Shown here piece after piece: positions 17,935 through 24,745 of a stretch of DNA of 34,344 bases. Below the pieces are notes generated by a model, which was not told the DNA's origin, did no database searches, and worked only from the letters and a program-made list of their open reading frames with translations. Source of the stretch: an uncultured Treponema sp. (GTDB lineage Bacteria > Spirochaetota > Spirochaetia > Treponematales > Treponemataceae); NCBI GenBank assembly GCA_946611835.1, contig CAMOEE010000002.1, positions 1 through 34,344 on the forward strand. The letters run 5' to 3'. The stretch's first letter is position 1; every line of letters begins with the position of its first letter. The position numbers and the translations under genes were made by a program.

Positions 17935-18858
17935 ATGGCATTCGAGCTTACGAAATCTCTTATCGATGACATTATTTTCTCGATGGAAGATCAAAATGCA
18001 GAGTTCGTTTTTGATGCCGAAAGTGCCTGTCTGGTCCCGCTTGATTCCCTTGAAGGGAGTGAGAGTGAAAACCTGGAAGAAAACGAAAACATTTATCCCT
18101 TGCCTGACTGGAGTTCGGACGATGGATTTGAAATTATGGAAAAATTTGCTGAGAGCGTGCGTATTCCAAAAATTCAGCATGAGTTGCAGCAGGTTCTTTC
18201 AAATGGAAGGGGGGTGTTCAGGAATTTTAAAAATGTGCTAAAGCAGTACCCGCACATCGAAAAGCGTTTTCATGCTTTCAAAGAGGCTAAAATGCGGTCG
18301 GTTGTTGTCGAATGGTACAACTCACTCCGGGATTCTTGGGGTCTGGAGAAACTGAGCCAGGATTTTGAAGATTATGAGGATTTGGTTCAGCAAGATTTTG
18401 AATTCAGACCGTACAATCACCAAAAGGACAATGATTGTATTCTAAAAGAGGCGGAGTTGATTTCTGGAGAATTAAAAGCAAGTTTTGACGGTGAAGCTGG
18501 CCAACTTGCCGCCCGACTTTGGATGCGCAAATTTGATTATGAAAAACTTGCCCTGCCGTGCGGAGTCGTATGCCGGACTTTATCCGGGGATTTTGCCGCT
18601 TGTCTTTTGTTCTCACAATACAAAGAGTCCTTCACAAAAAAAGCGGTGGCTCTCACCTCACTTTTTGTGAATCAGAATTACCGTGGCTTAGGGATTGCCA
18701 GAGAGCTTTTTTCACGCGGCATTTCCTACTTAAAAGAACAGGGAATTCAGAGCATTATTGCTGATTCTGTTTTACCAGATTTTTTTGAGCCTTTGTTTGC
18801 CCGTTGTGGCTTTGAAAAAAAAGGCTCGCTTTATGTTGCAGATTTAGCAGACAAATAA
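17935..18858 (+). CDS. UPF0158-like domain fused to a GNAT N-acetyltransferase domain
   Basis: N-terminus IYPLPDWSSDDGFEIMEKFAESV...GRGVFRNFKNVLKQYPHIEKRFHAFKEAKMRSVVVEWYNSL resembles UPF0158; C-terminus ALTSLFVNQNYRGLGIARELFSRGISYLKEQGIQSI is GNAT motif A. Confidence 0.75.
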   Translation: MAFELTKSLIDDIIFSMEDQNAEFVFDAESACLVPLDSLEGSESENLEENENIYPLPDWSSDDGFEIMEKFAESVRIPKIQHELQQVLSNGRGVFRNFKNVLKQYPHIEKRFHAFKEAKMRSVVVEWYNSLRDSWGLEKLSQDFEDYEDLVQQDFEFRPYNHQKDNDCILKEAELISGELKASFDGEAGQLAARLWMRKFDYEKLALPCGVVCRTLSGDFAACLLFSQYKESFTKKAVALTSLFVNQNYRGLGIARELFSRGISYLKEQGIQSIIADSVLPDFFEPLFARCGFEKKGSLYVADLADK

Positions 18859-18897
18859 AAAATAATTTTACGCCAGTTTTAAAAGGAGATTTTTATT

Positions 18898-19734
18898 ATG
18901 GCATTCAGACGCAATTTCAGAAGAAATTTCAGACAGAACAGAGAGATTGATCTCGATCAGGCAGCAAACTATCTCAAAGATGTTGTTTCAAAAGTAAAAG
19001 CTAATCCTGATGAACTTGAAGCACTCAAAAAGGTCTTCAAAAAGAATGTTCCTCTCACAATGCGTTCTTATGTAGCTGCATATCTTTTGCGAAATGCTGG
19101 TGGTGCAATCTTCCGTTTCAACAATTTCAAAGACCGGGAAGATTTCCACGCAAATCGTGAGGAACGATTCAAGGGCTATGAGCGAAATGAAAATCAGAAC
19201 GAAGAATCTAACGGCGAAGGAACAACACAGCGTGAGCGATTCACTCGTGTTCAGATTCCTGCAGAAAACTCAGAAGTCGTATTCGTAAGCATCGGCCGAA
19301 ACCGCCGTGTTTATCCTCGTGACCTCGTTGGTCTTTTCATCAGCGTTGCGGGCATCGAGAAAGAGCGAATCGGTGATATCCGTGTACTCGCAAACTACTC
19401 ATTCGTTCAGCTTTTCAAAGAAGATGCAGAAAAGGCAATCAGCGCATTGAACGGACATGTATATCGCGGCCGGGCATTGAGCGTAAGCTACTCAAAACAG
19501 CGTCCGGAGGGTGAGGAGATTGATTCTGAGGAAGAGTCAGTTGACGAGTACGAGAACAACGAGCCGGTTCCAAATGTATCAAACGAGTCAGCTCCAATCG
19601 TTGACAGCTACACATCAAGCAACAACGACACTGTAGCCCAGCAGGCAGCTTTTGCCGCAGCTCAGGCTCAGATGACTGACGAAGAGATTATGGCTGCCCG
19701 TGCACCACGCTCTTCATCTTCAGAAGACCTCTAA
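18898..19734 (+). CDS. Stand-alone RNA-binding protein with DbpA C-terminal-type RNA-binding domain
   Basis: FTRVQIPAENSEVVFVSIGRNRRVYPRDLVGLFISVAGIEKERIGDIRVLANYSFVQLFKEDAEKAISALNGHVYRGRALSVSYSK resembles the DbpA/CsdA C-terminal RNA-binding fold; no helicase motifs; Arg-rich N-terminus; SD aaggag. Confidence 0.75.
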   Translation: MAFRRNFRRNFRQNREIDLDQAANYLKDVVSKVKANPDELEALKKVFKKNVPLTMRSYVAAYLLRNAGGAIFRFNNFKDREDFHANREERFKGYERNENQNEESNGEGTTQRERFTRVQIPAENSEVVFVSIGRNRRVYPRDLVGLFISVAGIEKERIGDIRVLANYSFVQLFKEDAEKAISALNGHVYRGRALSVSYSKQRPEGEEIDSEEESVDEYENNEPVPNVSNESAPIVDSYTSSNNDTVAQQAAFAAAQAQMTDEEIMAARAPRSSSSEDL

Positions 19735-19774
19735 TAAGAATTGTCCGGTTATTCCGGGCATGAATGGAGTTTTT

Positions 19775-20467
19775 ATGAACCTTCATCTTTTGCATACCGG
19801 GCCGCTGGCGGTCAATACTTATATTCTGCCTCTTTCAGAAAATGAGGTGCTTGTAATTGACCCCGCCGATTGTCCATTTTCGCAAGATGAAGGTTCTGTC
19901 ATTTCATACCTTGCTTCAAAAAATTTAAGACCCCTTGCCGTCCTTTTGACACACGGCCACTTCGACCATGTTTCAGGTCTTCCTTTTATTAAAAAATCTT
20001 TCCCCGATATTCCTGTCGCCATTCATAAGGCAGATTCTGCTATGATTGGCAAAGATTCCAAGGTTCAGCAGGGGAAATCTCTTTCTCAAATGGGATTCTT
20101 TGAATTTCTGCCTTTTGTAAGTGATTTGCCCGGGGCAAGTGCCTTTCTTGAAGACGGAAAAAATCTTCTTGAAATTCTGGGAAATTGTGAATGTTCCTCA
20201 GAAGCAAAGAAATCGCTTGAAGACTGGCAGGTTTTGCATACACCCGGTCACACCGAAGGCTCATGCTGCCTTTACAATGAAAAAGATTTTACCCTTATTT
20301 CGGGGGATACGCTTTTTTATCATTCCTGGGGGCGCACAGACCTTGCAGGCGGGAGTGAGCGAAAAATTCATCAGAGCCTTGCTAAAATCGCCGAATATTG
20401 CGAAGAAAAGACCCGTGTTTATCCTGGGCATGACCACGCAGGTTTTACCCTCGAAGAAAATTTCTAA
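19775..20467 (+). CDS. MBL-fold metallo-hydrolase (glyoxalase II-like)
   Basis: LLTHGHFDHVSGL (HxHxDH), HTPGHTEGSCCLY, SGDTLFYHSWGRTDL, VYPGHDHAGFTLEENF; ATG at 19775 with SD ggag. Confidence 0.92.
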   Translation: MNLHLLHTGPLAVNTYILPLSENEVLVIDPADCPFSQDEGSVISYLASKNLRPLAVLLTHGHFDHVSGLPFIKKSFPDIPVAIHKADSAMIGKDSKVQQGKSLSQMGFFEFLPFVSDLPGASAFLEDGKNLLEILGNCECSSEAKKSLEDWQVLHTPGHTEGSCCLYNEKDFTLISGDTLFYHSWGRTDLAGGSERKIHQSLAKIAEYCEEKTRVYPGHDHAGFTLEENF

Positions 20468-20471
20468 AAAA

Positions 20472-21188
20472 CTAAAAGAGTTTGATTTCGCCCCTTGGAG
20501 TTGGCATTTCCTCAAAAGTGTAGTCACCGAATCTGTCCTGAATGATTCTGTAATAATGGCAGACATTCTTTTCTTCGTCACGGTGAACATCAACAATTGC
20601 AAAAGTGTTCGGCATTCCGCCGCGAGCCTCGGAGCAGCTTCCAGGATTCAGAATCCCGAGAAAGTCATTCCGCCCGTTTCTTGTGACATGACTTCGCACA
20701 GAATTAGGAACATGAGTGTGGCCGTACCAGGCAAGGTCCATGCCCCGGTTTATGGCTTCGGCTCTCAAGTCCTTGATTCCGTAGTAGACTCCGTAGCGGT
20801 GCCCGTGGGTCAAAAAAAGTTTTTTGCCGGCAATCTCAATTTCCTGGAATTCCGGGACCGTAACCGGTATTCGCTTGTCGGTGAAGATTGTTGCCCTTGA
20901 GTTGTCTCCGTTTCCCCGTACGAAATACACCACAGGCGGAATGTGACAACCGAAATCCTTGTCAAAGAATCCGAGTTCCAGCGTTTCAACCAGATCCAGA
21001 AGTCCGTCTCCACAAAAGCAGAGAAGATCGCATAAATGCCCGAAGTTTTTGATAATTGCCTGCATTACTCGTATGTTGCCATGAGAGTCAGAAATCACGA
21101 GGGCTTTGGCAAGTTCTTTTGCCGGAATAGAGGAAACTGCTTCAAATGATCCGATTGCCAGATTTTCCTGCTGCGTGAGTTCTATCAT
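20472..21188 (-). CDS. YfcE/MJ0936-family metallophosphoesterase
   Basis: ALVISDSHGNIRVMQAIIK, FCGDGLLDL, VRGNGDN, LTHGHRYGVYYG, WYGHTHVPNS, NPGSCSEARGG. Confidence 0.9.
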   Translation of the reverse strand: MIELTQQENLAIGSFEAVSSIPAKELAKALVISDSHGNIRVMQAIIKNFGHLCDLLCFCGDGLLDLVETLELGFFDKDFGCHIPPVVYFVRGNGDNSRATIFTDKRIPVTVPEFQEIEIAGKKLFLTHGHRYGVYYGIKDLRAEAINRGMDLAWYGHTHVPNSVRSHVTRNGRNDFLGILNPGSCSEARGGMPNTFAIVDVHRDEEKNVCHYYRIIQDRFGDYTFEEMPTPRGEIKLF

Positions 21189-21195
21189 TGGATTT

Positions 21196-21993
21196 TTACT
21201 CGAAGATAAAGTGATTTATTGATTGCAGGCCGGTTTCGCCGTCAATGTAGCGAATGACCGTGCGGTTCTTTTCCAGGAGTTTTTGCACGAAGCCCTGCAG
21301 GTTTTTGTCGGCCTTTAGAGGCTGCCGGAGCTCTATCATTTCTGAAATTGCGTTGGTGAGGATTTGGTTCGCATCAAAATCGGGGATAAAATCCGTGACC
21401 TCACCCTCGATTGTGTTTGTTTTGTGCGCATAGTCGAGCACAAAGTCGGAAGTTGACTCTGAGCCGAGAACATCATCCTGTGAAAAGAAGGTGAAGATAG
21501 GGTAGGGAATTTTGCCACCCTCAGCTTTGTCCTGAATCTTTGAGAGCGCAATGTGAAGGCCTTCCGGAGCACCCATGATTATCATGCCGGCAAGGTTCTT
21601 GTCCTGGACTGTGTCTACGAGTGAGCTGATTCTCTCTTTGCCTGCGACCATAAAATCAGCCGGGTAAACGAGAATTGAGATAAGACCTGCTTTATCCTCA
21701 CTCTCAAGACCGAAATTTGAATCGAGCGACTGCGTGATTTTTGTGATATGCTCGACATCATTGTAGCCGTATCCCAAAATTACGATGATATTTTTGCCCT
21801 CGATATAGGCCTGTGTTTCCGGGGACAGTTTTCGGAGCTTGACCGGTGTTCCGTCATTTTCTGACAGCAAGTTTGTCGTAGAGTCATGTTTTTTGTCTTT
21901 TTTGCAGCTTGAAAAGGTGAATGCCGAACAAGCGGCGAGTGCAAGAAAAGCGAATTTAAGAAAACTTCTGTTTGTATGGAAAACTTTTAGCAT
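21196..21993 (-). CDS. Lipoprotein of unknown function with a possible periplasmic-binding-like fold
   Basis: Signal sequence and lipobox FLALAACSAFTFSSC; alternating beta/alpha pattern (NIIVILGYGYNDVEHITKIT...GLISILVYPADFMVAG...LAGMIIMGAPEGL). Confidence 0.6.
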   Translation of the reverse strand: MLKVFHTNRSFLKFAFLALAACSAFTFSSCKKDKKHDSTTNLLSENDGTPVKLRKLSPETQAYIEGKNIIVILGYGYNDVEHITKITQSLDSNFGLESEDKAGLISILVYPADFMVAGKERISSLVDTVQDKNLAGMIIMGAPEGLHIALSKIQDKAEGGKIPYPIFTFFSQDDVLGSESTSDFVLDYAHKTNTIEGEVTDFIPDFDANQILTNAISEMIELRQPLKADKNLQGFVQKLLEKNRTVIRYIDGETGLQSINHFIFE

Positions 21994-22038
21994 GATTCAA
22001 TTTTAACAGATATGAAAGATTTGCAAAAGTCAAAAAGG

Positions 22039-22071
22039 AAAAAACAGCCGATTGCAAAAGCGAACCGGCTG
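22039..22071 (-). terminator. Rho-independent terminator downstream of the FecR gene
   Basis: Minus strand CAGCCGGTTCGCTTTTGCAATCGGCTGTTTTTT: 9-bp stem with one G-U pair followed by six T. Confidence 0.85.
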
Positions 22072-22086
22072 GATTTAATTTGTTTT

Positions 22087-22938
22087 TTATATCTTTCCGA
22101 TGTAAACGATGACATTGAGAGCTCCCAATCCAGGCCTTATGTTTTTGCTGCCTGAATCAGAAGCTGCTGCCTGTGCCGGCATTTCGGCCTCGGAAGCTGT
22201 TTTTGTTCCTTCGCCGACTGAGTTTGAATCAGCCTGGGCTGTCTGTGACGGTGTAGTTACGCTTGAAGAATAAGCCTTTGCCGAAGCTGATTCGCCCTGA
22301 CTTACAGTGATTGCGTTTGCCGGAGCAAATTCTGAAATATCTCCAGGTTCGTTGTCTTCTGTCGCAGCCGCTGCTGGAACTTCTTCTGGAGTTTCTGCAA
22401 CTGCCTTGAGGATTGAATCCATGATTCGTTCGCTCTGCTTTGTGTTCTTCCAGAAAGCTACGATACCAGCACTTGTTGAGAGGGCTGTGCCTCGGAATCT
22501 GGTCGTGAAAACGAATTCTGTACCACGAACAGAAGCCGTTGCGACTGGCGAGCGAACCGTAAATCCGACCCGGCGGTCTTCTGATTTCTGGATATTTGAT
22601 TTGAGAGAGCCTGTGGCCAGTCTGATTGAAGTTTCATCTTTGCCGGATGCTCCGTTGACTCCCTGTCGTTCTGCCAGTGTCTGAATTGTGAGACGAGAAA
22701 GAGGTGCTACAGTTACGGTAGATTCCTTGATTTTAAGAACAAGCTCTGACTTGAAACCTGTCTGAATTACAGTTCCCTGGATGACGGTATCACCAGCTTT
22801 GAGGGCAATCCAGCTTCCGCCGCTCTGCATTTCGGCCTTTCCTTTGGCTGAGACAACAGTAGCCTTAATAGAATTTTGTGCCGCAAAAGAAGAGAAAGCA
22901 AATGCTGAGAAAACAAGTGCAAGAATAAGTTTCTTCAT
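22087..22938 (-). CDS. FecR domain-containing secreted protein
   Basis: Signal peptide; KATVVSAKGKAEMQSGGSWIALKAGDTVIQGTVIQTGFKSELVLKIKESTVTVAPLSRLTI...VRSPVATASVRGTEF (FecR pattern); low-complexity Ala/Ser/Glu tail; SD ggagg. Confidence 0.88.
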   Translation of the reverse strand: MKKLILALVFSAFAFSSFAAQNSIKATVVSAKGKAEMQSGGSWIALKAGDTVIQGTVIQTGFKSELVLKIKESTVTVAPLSRLTIQTLAERQGVNGASGKDETSIRLATGSLKSNIQKSEDRRVGFTVRSPVATASVRGTEFVFTTRFRGTALSTSAGIVAFWKNTKQSERIMDSILKAVAETPEEVPAAAATEDNEPGDISEFAPANAITVSQGESASAKAYSSSVTTPSQTAQADSNSVGEGTKTASEAEMPAQAAASDSGSKNIRPGLGALNVIVYIGKI

Positions 22939-22954
22939 GTTAAGCCTCCATTTA

Positions 22955-24178
22955 TTAGAATGCTATAGCAGCATTGATTTTAATCTGAGTTTTTGTGTCA
23001 CCGATATGTTTGATTGTATCGGCATCATCCTTTGCTATGTACTGACCGAAGCTTACTCCGACTGAGAAATCGCTGAGCACCTGCCAGTTGAGGCCGAGCG
23101 AATACTGAAGGCCGGCATATTTGATGCTTTCGCAGGCGTCGAATACAAGGTCGCCGTTTGTGTAAACAAGAAGGTTCGGAATAGGCTTAATTGAAGCCGC
23201 AAGACCTGCTTTTGTGAGTTCTTTGTACTCTGCTTCTGTTGTTGAGTTTACAGCAGTGCCGCTCGTGAAACCTTCGAATTTTTTGAAACTTCCCTGTTCT
23301 CCTGAGGCATAGAGACCGTCGAGGGCAATTGACATTGATTTGAAGCCCGGATAAACGACGATAGAAGCTTGTGATAGATTGCTTGTTTCCATATCCTGTT
23401 CATCAGCTTTTGAGAAAGCGAAAGTTGATGAAAGATTGTAGAAGACTTTCGGAACAAGAGGTCCATTGAGCGCCAAAGTTCCGTAATATCGGTTGAATTT
23501 TTTTGACTCAAGAGACTGTGCGATAAATCCTTCGGCTGAGATTGTCTGACTTGCGAAAAGGTTTGGAAGGGAGACTGTGAGAGTACCAACCAGATATTTG
23601 TTTGCAAGGACATAAAGTGTTTTTGCCTTGCCATTCATATCTGGCTGGTCATTTTTATCCTTTTCGAGAATCGTGATGTTCTTTGCGTTGAGAAGGCCTG
23701 TATATGCTCCGAAAAGCGAAACAGAGACTTTCGGAAGGTTTGCGGTAAACTTAACTCCGTCGGCGTTTTGTGTGTATGCAAGACCGCTCAAATCTGCGTT
23801 GAAAAACCGGCCTGCTGTGAAAACGAGGTCACCAGCATCAAGCTCTTTGTTGAGGACGAGTTTGAAAAGGTTTACATCAAGTGAGACCTTGAACTTGTCG
23901 TCGTCATCAGCGATGGAAGCATCGTATTCTGATTTAAATGCGCCCTCGGTTGTGAAGTAGCTTTTGCCGTCTTCGCTTAGAGGTGCTCTGAGCCAGAGGT
24001 TGATGGTATTCTTCTGGTCGAGCTTTAAATCAAACGGTTCGTTTTTATCAGAAGCATCTTTTTTGACATTGGCGAATTTGCTGTCATTGTTGATGAGACC
24101 GCCTGTTTCTAATGCGAAAACATTTACCGCAGAGAGAAGTGCGATGCAGCTAAAGATTTTTTTGACTGTGATTTTCAT
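22955..24178 (-). CDS. Putative outer-membrane beta-barrel protein
   Basis: Signal peptide (MKITVKKIFSCIALLSAVNVFA), many amphipathic beta strands, C-terminal strand ending ...TQIKINAAIAF with terminal Phe. Confidence 0.65.
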   Translation of the reverse strand: MKITVKKIFSCIALLSAVNVFALETGGLINNDSKFANVKKDASDKNEPFDLKLDQKNTINLWLRAPLSEDGKSYFTTEGAFKSEYDASIADDDDKFKVSLDVNLFKLVLNKELDAGDLVFTAGRFFNADLSGLAYTQNADGVKFTANLPKVSVSLFGAYTGLLNAKNITILEKDKNDQPDMNGKAKTLYVLANKYLVGTLTVSLPNLFASQTISAEGFIAQSLESKKFNRYYGTLALNGPLVPKVFYNLSSTFAFSKADEQDMETSNLSQASIVVYPGFKSMSIALDGLYASGEQGSFKKFEGFTSGTAVNSTTEAEYKELTKAGLAASIKPIPNLLVYTNGDLVFDACESIKYAGLQYSLGLNWQVLSDFSVGVSFGQYIAKDDADTIKHIGDTKTQIKINAAIAF

Positions 24179-24678
24179 TATTCAGCTCCTTCTACAATTT
24201 CAAGGCATGAAGTGAAGAGATCGATTGACTCGCGGCCAGAAAGCTTCATTGCCGGGTCTGTTTCGAGAGGAAGGATACCTTTTGCCTTAAGCTCCTTGAA
24301 AGCGTAGCGGGCAGAAGGAAATAGGGTGTAGAATAAGCCGCCTTTGATACCGAGCGCCTTCATGTAAACGAAGGAAGCCTGTGCCACAGTAACTTCTTTG
24401 TTTGCCTCTGTATCAGAATTGAAGAAATTGTTTGATTTTAGGGCCTCGAATGCCTCGACTGTTGCTGCCGAAGAATCTTTTGAAGCGCTCATTGCCCCTA
24501 GTGATTTTGCAGAGTCAGACTCGGTGATTAAATTTGCATATAGTGCCGGAAGGTAAGATATTTGTGCACATGTCGCTTTTTCGGAATCAATGATTTCTGA
24601 AATGACTTCGGAACTCTGTGAAAAAGCAAAGCTTGCTCCGAGCAAAAGTAAAACGCTACATAGCAGAGTCTTTTTCAT
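24178..24678 (-). CDS. Small secreted protein, possibly SLH-like
   Basis: Signal peptide MKKTLLCSVLLLLGASFAFSQ; SD aaggag; ATG of the next gene overlaps its TAA. Confidence 0.55.
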   Translation of the reverse strand: MKKTLLCSVLLLLGASFAFSQSSEVISEIIDSEKATCAQISYLPALYANLITESDSAKSLGAMSASKDSSAATVEAFEALKSNNFFNSDTEANKEVTVAQASFVYMKALGIKGGLFYTLFPSARYAFKELKAKGILPLETDPAMKLSGRESIDLFTSCLEIVEGAE

Positions 24679-24710
24679 TTTTAAACTCCTTTTCTTAAAA
24701 TAATTTTATT

Positions 24711-24745
24711 TTGAATCTATTATAACTTGTGTTATAATATTTGTC
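24711..24745 (+). promoter_or_regulatory. Predicted sigma70 promoter of the CHASE2 cyclase: TTGAAT-16-TATAAT-7-ATG (predicted leaderless)
   Basis: TTGAAT 24711-24716, TATAAT 24733-24738, ATG at 24746; no SD. Confidence 0.6.

Noticed and set aside
20121-20900. 259-aa plus-strand ORF spanning the MBL gene end and antisense to the phosphodiesterase
   Set aside because: Out of frame with the MBL hydrolase and antisense to clear YfcE motifs; composition looks like a shadow ORF.
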